Of a stretch of DNA of 15,958 nucleotides, positions 1 to 5,623 are shown one piece after another. Where the stretch lies: positions 1 to 15,958 of the forward strand of contig CADCPU010000070.1 in the NCBI GenBank assembly GCA_902803365.1. Direction: 5' to 3'. The notes beneath the pieces were generated by a model that was not told where the DNA came from, did no database searches, and was given only the letters and a program-made list of their open reading frames with translations. Positions within the stretch are counted from its first letter, which is position 1, and each line of letters opens with the position of its first letter. Source of the stretch: Oscillospiraceae bacterium (lineage in GTDB: Bacteria > Bacillota_A > Clostridia > Saccharofermentanales > Saccharofermentanaceae). The translations under genes and the position numbers were made by a program.

Positions 1-35
1 ATGTGGTGTAAAATAGAAAGAAAACGAGGTGGATC

Positions 36-500
36 ATGAAAGTTCTTGTTACATATTTCAGTTGCAGCGGAATAACGGCTCAGTACGCAGAGAGGATCGC
101 GAAGGAGATCGGGGCGGATATATTTGAGATCAAGCCTGAAGTCCCTTATTCGAAGGCGGATGCCAACTGGAAGAATCCGTTGGCAAGATGTAACAAGGAA
201 AAGTTCGGTAAGAAGGATGTTCCTGTAGCCGCCAAGTGTGAGAACATTACAGAATATGATCTTGTATTCGTCGGATTTCCCATCTGGTACGGTGCAGCTC
301 CGAATGTTGTCAACACTTTCTTCAAGGACTATGATATGAAGGGCAAGAAACTGGCTGTTTTCGCCACCTCAGGCGGAAGCAAGATCGGCAAGACCAAGGA
401 AAAACTCGAAGAGGAAGTCCCGGGTGTTGAAGTAATAGACGCTCAGGTCTTTAAATCTCTTGATGCATGCACTTCCTGGGCACGAGGCTTGTTGGTGTGA
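36..500 (+). CDS. Flavodoxin family protein
   Basis: A small cytoplasmic FMN-binding electron carrier or flavodoxin-like reductase partner; the exact redox partner cannot be told. The 154-aa protein has the flavodoxin layout: a first beta strand ending in the phosphate-binding loop SCSGIT (residues 9-14, the family S/T-x-S/T-G-x-T pattern), the FMN-contact segment PIWYG (82-86), and the third-loop segment ATSGGSKIG (110-118). The length is normal for a short-chain flavodoxin of the kind common in Clostridia. The ATG at 36 is chosen because GAGGTGG lies just upstream (26-32). The gene ends at 500, where its stop codon overlaps the extended -10 box of the next transcription unit, so it is probably not in the same operon as the reverse transcriptase. 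No clear intrinsic terminator follows, apart from the AT-rich hairpin at 607-625. Confidence 0.9.
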   Translation: MKVLVTYFSCSGITAQYAERIAKEIGADIFEIKPEVPYSKADANWKNPLARCNKEKFGKKDVPVAAKCENITEYDLVFVGFPIWYGAAPNVVNTFFKDYDMKGKKLAVFATSGGSKIGKTKEKLEEEVPGVEVIDAQVFKSLDACTSWARGLLV

Positions 501-506
501 TATAAT
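498..506 (+). promoter_or_regulatory. Extended -10 promoter for the RT leader/operon
   Basis: TGATATAAT is a perfect TATAAT box (501-506) preceded by TGA, so it has the TGn extended -10 element. No convincing -35 hexamer is found about 17 nt upstream, which is tolerable for extended -10 promoters. The predicted start of transcription, about 512-514, falls almost exactly at the first base of the long-range inverted repeat (515), suggesting the RNA begins with its own closing stem. The box overlaps the flavodoxin stop codon. Confidence 0.6.
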
Positions 507-511
507 CTGAT

Positions 512-650
512 ATTAGCAGGAAGAGAACGCTTAGCGCTTGCGGCGGACCCGGCATCGGCCTTTATTCATGACTTCGCAGGCAGTCGGTCGGTGTACGGCC
601 CGGTACATTACACCGATGGTGTAATTTAAATATTTCTCTTCCTGTTTTTA
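512..650 (+). ncRNA. Candidate structured ncRNA upstream of the reverse transcriptase
   Basis: Bases 515-527 (AGCAGGAAGAGAA) pair with 634-646 (TTCTCTTCCTGTT): 13 bp with one G-U. This closes a domain of about 130 nt that starts where transcription is predicted to start and ends just before the RT ribosome binding site. Inside, TTAGC (531-535) is followed directly by a stem GCTTGCG/CGCAGGC (536-542 with 575-581, one G-U). Then come two competing hairpins, TCGGTGTA/TACACCGA (588-595 with 609-616) and ATTACACC/GGTGTAAT (607-614 with 618-625). A TGTAC/GTACA pairing at 592-607 is a third option. Outer repeat, TTAGC box and adjacent hairpins follow the order seen in retron msr-msd RNAs (family knowledge). 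That it is a template or partner of the RT is inference. It could instead be a regulatory 5' UTR, or 607-625 could end the flavodoxin transcript. Confidence 0.5.
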
Positions 651-662
651 TTGGAGGGAAAG

Positions 663-1862
663 ATGCTGGAACAACTTGCTTCGGAAGAAGTGTGGAATAG
701 ATATCTCGAGTATAAGCTGGATCTTGCGGCACCGCTTAAGGATGAGGAAGGTCTGCGCTCATTTATCGAAAACAGAGAATATCTTCCGATAGTAAATGAT
801 ATCCTTGACGGCAAGGATTTTCCGTTACCATCCAAAGCAGTTATCAGCAAGATGAGCACGCAGAAAAAACGCGTGATCTATATGTACCCCAAAAAAGAAA
901 GCATAGTTCTCAAACTTTTGACTTATCTTATACTTCGTAAGTATGATCATCTGTTCAGTCCCAATCTATATTCTTTCAGACCGGGAAGGAATGCCAAGCA
1001 TGCGTTTTTGAGATTGGCACACACCCCGGGGATCGAGGAACTTTATTGTTATAAGGTCGATGTCAGTAATTACTTTAATTCCGTAAATGTTGAAGATCTT
1101 AATCGCATGTTAAAAGAGGTAATAGATGATGAACGACTCTTGGGCTTTCTTCTGAAACTTCTCAACGAACCGAAGGTCTTGTGGAACGGAGAAGTAACAG
1201 AAGAAGAGAAGGGGATAATGGCAGGTACTCCGCAGGCATCCTTTTATGCAAACCTTTGCCTTAAAGAACTCGACAGGATGTTCTATGATCGCGGTATCCC
1301 ATATGTGAGATACTCTGATGACATAATCGTATTCGGCAGGACGGAAGATGAGATCAGGCAGTATTCAGATGAGATCAAAGCATTCCTGAAGGTAAAAGGA
1401 TTGTCTGTTAATCCGTCAAAAGAAGACTACAGAAAGCCGGGCGAAGAATGGACGTTTTTGGGATTTTCCTATAAGGATAAACAGATAGATATCTCTCCTG
1501 TTTCTCTTCATAAGATCAAGGGAAAGATGAGACGTAAATCGCGCGCTCTAGTACGATGGAGCAAGAGAAATGACAAGAGCGGTGACAAGGCTGCGAAGGC
1601 ATTCATTAAGATATTCAACAGGAAGCTTTTGGAGTGCGTCGGAGATAATGAGCTCTCGTGGAGTTATTGGTATTTTCCGGTTATCAATACGGATAAGAGC
1701 CTTCGCGAGATAGATCATTATGCACAGGATTGCATAAGATATATCGCGACGGGAACGAGAAAGAAATCACGCTTTGATTTCAGATATGAAGATATGAAAG
1801 AATTGGGATATAAGAGTATGGTACATGCTTATCATGAACACACGGAGGAAGAGAAGAAATGA
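663..1862 (+). CDS. Free-standing group II intron-like reverse transcriptase
   Basis: An RNA-directed DNA polymerase of 399 aa from the ATG at 663, chosen over the upstream TTG at 651 because GGAGG (653-657) sits 5 nt before it. Visible RT blocks, numbered from this start: FRPGRNA (105-111, RT2), KVDVSNYF with catalytic Asp133 (RT3/motif A), AGTPQASF (187-194, RT4), YSDD (217-220, catalytic Asp219-Asp220) and FLGF (265-268, RT7). A basic thumb/X-like region (about 281-390) ends in ELGYKSMVHAY. The layout is closest to group II intron maturases, but no endonuclease domain is seen. The ORF is followed at once by another gene, so it is not inside an intron. The canonical QGxPxSP is altered to AGTPQASF, and retron marks (NAxxH, VTG) are absent. 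It overlaps the downstream PARG by 4 nt (ATGA), implying translational coupling. Role unknown; defence or domesticated functions are possible. Confidence 0.88.
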   Translation: MLEQLASEEVWNRYLEYKLDLAAPLKDEEGLRSFIENREYLPIVNDILDGKDFPLPSKAVISKMSTQKKRVIYMYPKKESIVLKLLTYLILRKYDHLFSPNLYSFRPGRNAKHAFLRLAHTPGIEELYCYKVDVSNYFNSVNVEDLNRMLKEVIDDERLLGFLLKLLNEPKVLWNGEVTEEEKGIMAGTPQASFYANLCLKELDRMFYDRGIPYVRYSDDIIVFGRTEDEIRQYSDEIKAFLKVKGLSVNPSKEDYRKPGEEWTFLGFSYKDKQIDISPVSLHKIKGKMRRKSRALVRWSKRNDKSGDKAAKAFIKIFNRKLLECVGDNELSWSYWYFPVINTDKSLREIDHYAQDCIRYIATGTRKKSRFDFRYEDMKELGYKSMVHAYHEHTEEEKK

Positions 1863-2659
1863 ATCTTATAGCAGTTGCAAAGGAAACTGTTGAAATAAAC
1901 CGTAATCGTTTTTATGAGTTGGACGGAGTCAGAAAAGATCTTCCTGAAGATCTCACGGATGTAAAGGTGATAACTCCTGAAGAAGGAGAACGTCTTATGC
2001 TAAGACCTGATATACCGGGAGATACAATGTGCAGGTTCAGCGTTGCTGCTGCGGACTCCTTTGAGACTGCGAGAAAATATGCAAATAGTTGCGTATTAAA
2101 CTTCGCGAACGCACATAAGGCGGGTGGCGGATTTATGGCGGGCGCCAAGGCTCAGGAGGAAGCTCTGTGCAGGACAAGTACGCTGTATGCATCCATCAGC
2201 TCTGAAGCTGCCAAAGAGATGTACAAGTATAACAATACAAACTTAAGCAGTGTTGAATCAGACTACATGTTATACTCTCCTAATGTATATGTGTTCCGTG
2301 ATGAGAAATGCAACCTGTTGCCTGACAATGTGAGGGTCTCTGCAATTACAGTACCTGCTCCGAACAGATACGGAGCAGCGATGTTTGCATCAGGTAAGAA
2401 GATCGAGGAGACATTTATCAGGAGGATAAGGATCCTTCTTCTCGTTATGGCAGAAAACGGAGTCAGGGTCCCTGTTCTGGGTGCATGGGGTTGCGGAGCA
2501 TTCGGAAATAAACCGGATGAGGTATCGGGATATTTCAGAAAAGTACTTGTCGATGAAGGATATGGCAAGATGTTCGACGAGGTGTGTTTTGCGATATACG
2601 GAAGTGAGGACGGCAAGAATATCTCTGCATTCAGAAAGACTTTTGAAGATCTTATCTGA
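1859..2659 (+). CDS. Bacterial-type poly(ADP-ribose) glycohydrolase (TIGR02452/DUF2263-like)
   Basis: A predicted cytoplasmic macrodomain-fold enzyme that cleaves ADP-ribose polymers or other ADP-ribose links. The 266-aa protein carries the bacterial PARG signature: a beta strand LNFANAHKAGGG ending in GGG (89-91), then AQEEAL with Gln99 and the catalytic Glu100-Glu101 pair. CRTSTLY follows directly, and a later VLGAWGCGAFGNKP strand-loop is typical of the ADP-ribose site. Length is normal for the family. Its ATG overlaps the RT stop codon (ATGA), so the two proteins are almost certainly made together. Stand-alone PARGs of this family are common and their roles are often unclear. In this setting it may act as effector, regulator or antidote for an RT-based system, possibly reversing ADP-ribosylation or handling NAD-derived signals; that role is inference. 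The family assignment is firm, the function open. Confidence 0.88.
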   Translation: MNLIAVAKETVEINRNRFYELDGVRKDLPEDLTDVKVITPEEGERLMLRPDIPGDTMCRFSVAAADSFETARKYANSCVLNFANAHKAGGGFMAGAKAQEEALCRTSTLYASISSEAAKEMYKYNNTNLSSVESDYMLYSPNVYVFRDEKCNLLPDNVRVSAITVPAPNRYGAAMFASGKKIEETFIRRIRILLLVMAENGVRVPVLGAWGCGAFGNKPDEVSGYFRKVLVDEGYGKMFDEVCFAIYGSEDGKNISAFRKTFEDLI

Positions 2660-2663
2660 CCTC

Positions 2664-2692
2664 TTGCAAAATCCCGAAGTCGGTGTTAGCAT
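2664..2692 (+). promoter_or_regulatory. Sigma-A type promoter for the ABC-F leader
   Basis: TTGCAA (2664-2669) and TAGCAT (2687-2692) are separated by exactly 17 nt. The pair lies just after the PARG stop codon and gives a predicted start near 2699, about 225 nt before the ABC-F start codon. That long leader contains a short ORF, a long stem and a terminator, which fits a separate, attenuated transcription unit. The -10 matches only four of six consensus bases. Confidence 0.45.
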
Positions 2693-2727
2693 TTAAGCGA
2701 ATAACAAAGAAAGAACGCCGTAGTGCG

Positions 2728-2751
2728 ATGGGTGGACCGATGCGTAAGTAA
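2728..2751 (+). CDS. Putative leader peptide MGGPMRK in the ABC-F leader
   Basis: A 7-codon ORF (MGGPMRK, stop TAA) lies early in the long ABC-F leader. A nested start at 2740 would give only MRK and has the better ribosome binding site (GGGTGG at 2730-2735). The ORF overlaps the 5' arm (2734-2746) of the long imperfect stem, the position expected of a ribosome-stalling sensor. The C-terminal MRK recalls the MRLR/MRLK ends of macrolide-sensing leader peptides such as that of msrA, but is one residue shorter. Its translation and stalling are inference. Confidence 0.35.
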   Translation: MGGPMRK

Positions 2752-2847
2752 GATCGATGTAAGTAACACATATTTCTATCAAGGCCTGTTAAGGTCGTGA
2801 CTTTGTGTGCTTAGATCAGATCGTATGCTCTCGGTCCTTATTTTTTT
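2734..2847 (+). promoter_or_regulatory. Long imperfect stem with T-run in the ABC-F leader (attenuator or first terminator)
   Basis: Hand pairing gives a long broken helix: GGACCGA/TCGGTCC (2734-2740 with 2831-2837), GCGTA/TATGC (2742-2746 with 2824-2828), GATC/GATC (2752-2755 with 2814-2817), and TAAGT-ACACA with TGTGT-GCTTA (2760-2770 with 2804-2813). A small GGCC/GGTC apical hairpin sits at 2783-2796. It is followed by TTATTTTTTT (2838-2847), so it can act as a terminator. A ribosome on the overlapping leader ORF would block its 5' side. CAGATC (2817-2822) can alternatively pair with GGTCTG (2866-2871) in the next terminator, giving a possible antiterminator. No energies were computed. Confidence 0.45.
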
Positions 2848-2864
2848 ATAAGGTGATGTTTGGC

Positions 2865-2900
2865 AGGTCTGTTTTTGCGTGCGCAAAGACAGACCTTTTT
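2865..2900 (+). terminator. Intrinsic terminator in the ABC-F leader
   Basis: A 14-bp stem with one T-G wobble (2865-2878 with 2883-2896), a GTGC loop and a run of T ending at 2900. It ends only 23 nt before the ABC-F start codon. Its place between promoter and gene, not after a gene, marks it as an attenuator terminator of the type used by antibiotic-induced ABC-F genes. It would also stop read-through from the RT-PARG operon. Confidence 0.8.
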
Positions 2901-2923
2901 GATACAGGCGGAAAAGAGGCACT

Positions 2924-4432
2924 ATGGCACAGATAAATGTACTTAACCTGAATTTTTCTTATGAGACGAGTTACGATACGATCTTCGAAAACGTCAACTT
3001 CTCGATCGACACAGATTGGAAGCTCGGATTTATCGGACGTAACGGCAAGGGAAAGACGACCTTTTTGAATCTTCTCATGGGAAGATACGAATACGGCGGA
3101 ACGATCAAGGCAGATGTGAGATTTGACCTGTTTCCGTATGAAGATGTTGATTATGAAAAGACTGCTGATGAACTGTCAGAAGTATGGAAGCCCGGAGTCG
3201 AGAGCTGGCGCGTTATATGCGAGCTCAATAACCTTGATACGGATCCTGAACTGCTGTACCGCCCGTTTGGAACACTGAGCTTTGGTGAGCGTACCAAGGT
3301 CATGCTCGCAGTTCTTTTCTCGGGCGAGAACGATTTCCTTTTGATCGACGAGCCGACAAATCATCTGGATCATCTGACACGTCAGACAGTGAAGAAGTAC
3401 CTTGCTTCAAAGAAGGGATTTATCCTCGTCTCACATGACAGGGATCTTCTCGATGCATGTGTCGATCATGTTCTGGTACTTAACCGTTCTTCAATAGAAG
3501 TCCAGGCGGGAAACTTCAGCAGTTGGTGGGAGAATAAGGAGCGTTCCGATAGCTTTGCCAAGGCAGAAAACGAGAAGCATCTGAAGGAGATCGGCAAGCT
3601 TAAGTCGGCAATCGACAGATCCTCGAGATGGGCTGATAAGAGCGAGAACAGCAAGATCGGTTACGACCCGATCAAGGAGCACGACAGGACGAAGAATGCG
3701 AGGTCGTATATCGGTTCAAAGACGAAGAAGCAGGAAGCGAGAGTCAAGTCTTTTGAGCAGAGGATGGAAAAGCATATCGAAGAGAAGGAAGGACTTCTTA
3801 ACGACATAGAGCAGATAAGAGATCTTAAGATCACATGCCTTCCGCATTTCCGTGACAGGCTCGTCGAGGCTAAGGATGTGGCGATAAGATATAAGGATTC
3901 CGATACGCCTGTTTTCGAGCATATGAACTTCGAAGTGTGTAACGGCGACAGAGTGTTCTTGAGCGGCAGGAACGGATGCGGTAAGTCGAGCCTTATCAAG
4001 GCGATACTCGGCGAGGATGCGAATTTTGAAGTGGAGGGACAGCTCCTTATAGCACCCAATCTCAAGATCTCGTATATCAACCAGGATACATCGCATCTTA
4101 AGGGAGACCTCAGGATGCACGCGTTCGAGAACGGTCTTGATTACAGTCAGTTCCTGGCGATATTGAAGCACCTATCACTCGAGAGTGTTCAGTTCGATAA
4201 GAAGATCGAAGAGTTTTCGGAAGGACAGAAGAAAAAGATATTGATCGCGACGAGCATAATGACACCTGCAAATCTCTATATCTGGGATGAACCGCTCAAC
4301 TATGTTGACGTATTCTCGAGGATGCAGCTCGAAAAGCTCATTGAGTCTTTCAAGCCGACGATGATACTGGTCGAGCACGACGAGAATTTCAGGGAGAAAC
4401 TTGCAACCAAGACTGTTTTGTTCAACAATTAA
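2924..4432 (+). CDS. ABC-F ribosomal protection protein (Lsa/Vga-like)
   Basis: A cytoplasmic twin-ATPase protein that binds the ribosome E site and displaces antibiotics such as lincosamides, pleuromutilins or streptogramin A; it is not a transporter. The 502 aa have two ABC domains and no membrane segment. Walker A1 is GRNGKGKT (38-45), signature 1 LSFGE (118-122), Walker B1 FLLIDEP (138-144) with the ABC-F-type DEPTNHLD. A charged helical linker spans about 190-300. Walker A2 is GRNGCGKS (348-355), signature 2 FSEGQ (431-435), Walker B2 LYIWDEP (451-457) followed by LNYVD. The IWDEPLNYVD form is typical of the Lsa/Vga resistance group as opposed to housekeeping EttA/Uup. The upstream leader with tiny ORF and terminator also suggests drug-induced expression. 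The next gene begins 23 nt later, in the same operon. The substrate range cannot be read from sequence. Confidence 0.9.
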   Translation: MAQINVLNLNFSYETSYDTIFENVNFSIDTDWKLGFIGRNGKGKTTFLNLLMGRYEYGGTIKADVRFDLFPYEDVDYEKTADELSEVWKPGVESWRVICELNNLDTDPELLYRPFGTLSFGERTKVMLAVLFSGENDFLLIDEPTNHLDHLTRQTVKKYLASKKGFILVSHDRDLLDACVDHVLVLNRSSIEVQAGNFSSWWENKERSDSFAKAENEKHLKEIGKLKSAIDRSSRWADKSENSKIGYDPIKEHDRTKNARSYIGSKTKKQEARVKSFEQRMEKHIEEKEGLLNDIEQIRDLKITCLPHFRDRLVEAKDVAIRYKDSDTPVFEHMNFEVCNGDRVFLSGRNGCGKSSLIKAILGEDANFEVEGQLLIAPNLKISYINQDTSHLKGDLRMHAFENGLDYSQFLAILKHLSLESVQFDKKIEEFSEGQKKKILIATSIMTPANLYIWDEPLNYVDVFSRMQLEKLIESFKPTMILVEHDENFREKLATKTVLFNN

Positions 4433-4455
4433 GGAAAGACTTCGGGAGGAAGAAT

Positions 4456-5529
4456 ATGATACTTGTTACCAAACGATTGATATTAAGGCCTTGGACAGTT
4501 GATGATGCCGAGGAATGCTATAAATATTGCAAAGATCCGAAGGTCGGACCTGTTGCGGGATGGGCACCTCATACTTCTGTCGAGCAGTCGAAGGTGATAA
4601 TCGAGAAACTGCTGTCAAAACCCGATACCTTCGCGATAGTCCTTAAGGAGACGATGCTTCCGATAGGAAATATCGCGATCAAGACCGGTTCTGCTACTGA
4701 TCTTACGAGCGGTATTGACGAGTGTGAGATCGGATACTGGCTCGGTGTTCCTTACTGGGGTCAGGGAATAATGCCCGAGGCTCTGGAGAGGATCATCCGA
4801 TATGCATTTGAAGATCTCGGAATGATAAATATCCTTTGCGGCTATTATGACGGCAACGATAAGTCCAAGCGTGTTCAGGAGAAGGCAGGATTTAAGCACC
4901 TCTGGACGACAGAAAGGGTAGAGGTCGCGCAGCTTAACGAAGTGCGCAAGGGTCATGTGAATATCCTGTCAAAAGAAAAGTGGATCCAAAGGCAGGAGCG
5001 ACTTAAGGCTTCTGACCCGATCTATATGAGAAGAAGCTACAGAGGACGTTTTATGGATTACAAGGTTCCGAGAAATGATCTTATCAGGATCGTCAATGCG
5101 GGACTTGCTGCTCCTTCGGGTTGTAACAAGCAGACGACGAGCTTTGTGATAGTAGACGATGATGAGACACTCGAGAAACTTAAAGCGGTTATCACGCCTA
5201 AGGTAGCTGAGACCGTCAGGTCAGCCATATGCGTCCTTACAAAGAGAATGAATGCTTATCGAGATAAATGCTTTGCCGTTCAGGATTATTCCGCGGCGAT
5301 CGAGAATATGCTTCTTCGGATCTCGGAACTTGGCTATCAGAGCTGCTGGTACGAAGGGCACATAACCGATGATGACCGTATCTGCGACAGGATGGAGGAG
5401 ATACTCGGAGTTCCTGATGATATGGATCTTGTATGTTTCCTGCCGGTCGGCATAGGACTTGATAAACATACGCCGCTTAATAAGAAACCGTTCGATGAGC
5501 GGGTATGGTTCAATTCATTTGGCAAATAA
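4456..5529 (+). CDS. GNAT acetyltransferase-nitroreductase fusion
   Basis: One continuous 357-aa frame joins two enzymes. Residues 1 to about 175 are a RimJ/RimL-type GNAT N-acetyltransferase, with the N-terminal TKRLILRPW strand, YWLGVPYWGQGIMPEAL as the acetyl-CoA region, and the N-D-K-S-K-R-V-Q-E-K-A-G-F end motif. Residues from about 190 form a short FMN nitroreductase, with RRSYRGRF (192-199, FMN phosphate contacts), AAPSGCNKQ (substrate/FMN loop), a central SCWYEGH segment and the PVGIG...KKPFDERVW C-terminus. The internal ATG at 5026 has no ribosome binding site close by, supporting a true fusion. The start at 4456 follows GGGAGGA. It lies 23 nt behind the ABC-F gene, so it may help modify an antibiotic or xenobiotic; this link is inference. 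Both domain calls are sound, but the substrates are unknown. Confidence 0.85.
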   Translation: MILVTKRLILRPWTVDDAEECYKYCKDPKVGPVAGWAPHTSVEQSKVIIEKLLSKPDTFAIVLKETMLPIGNIAIKTGSATDLTSGIDECEIGYWLGVPYWGQGIMPEALERIIRYAFEDLGMINILCGYYDGNDKSKRVQEKAGFKHLWTTERVEVAQLNEVRKGHVNILSKEKWIQRQERLKASDPIYMRRSYRGRFMDYKVPRNDLIRIVNAGLAAPSGCNKQTTSFVIVDDDETLEKLKAVITPKVAETVRSAICVLTKRMNAYRDKCFAVQDYSAAIENMLLRISELGYQSCWYEGHITDDDRICDRMEEILGVPDDMDLVCFLPVGIGLDKHTPLNKKPFDERVWFNSFGK

Positions 5530-5534
5530 CGATA

Positions 5535-5576
5535 ATAAAGACGTGCGTTATTATAAAGAAGAACGCGCGTCTTTAT
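5535..5576 (+). terminator. Strong hairpin after the ABC-F/GNAT operon (possible terminator)
   Basis: A 15-bp stem with one G-U (5535-5549 with 5562-5576) and a 12-nt loop, just after the fusion gene. No T-run follows; the only T-rich part, TCTTTAT, is inside the 3' arm, so termination may be weak. The 3' arm abuts the extended -10 box of the metF promoter, so the hairpin could also affect initiation there. Confidence 0.45.
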
Positions 5577-5584
5577 GCTATAAT
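5576..5584 (+). promoter_or_regulatory. Extended -10 promoter of the metF-metH operon
   Basis: TGCTATAAT is a perfect TATAAT (5579-5584) with the TGn extension. No good -35 hexamer is seen. The predicted leader before metF is only about 34 nt, too short for a SAM or T-box riboswitch, and none is visible. Confidence 0.55.
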
Positions 5585-5623
5585 CCAAAAACTACGGACA
5601 AATATCTGAGAGGTTTTGGATAA

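Noticed and set aside
512..1862. Classifying the RT and leader as a true retron
   Set aside because: The RNA layout is suggestive, but the protein lacks the retron NAxxH and VTG motifs and has group II-like FRPGR and thumb regions.
500..2920. Group II intron surrounding the RT
   Set aside because: The PARG start overlaps the RT stop, leaving no 3' intron part, and no domain V-like hairpin with an AGC triad was seen after either gene.
3716..4171. 151-codon minus-strand open frame inside the ABC-F gene
   Set aside because: Antisense to conserved ABC-F coding sequence, low-complexity composition, no recognisable family.
5585..5623. SAM, cobalamin or T-box riboswitch before metF
   Set aside because: The leader after the predicted start is under 40 nt and shows none of the conserved elements.
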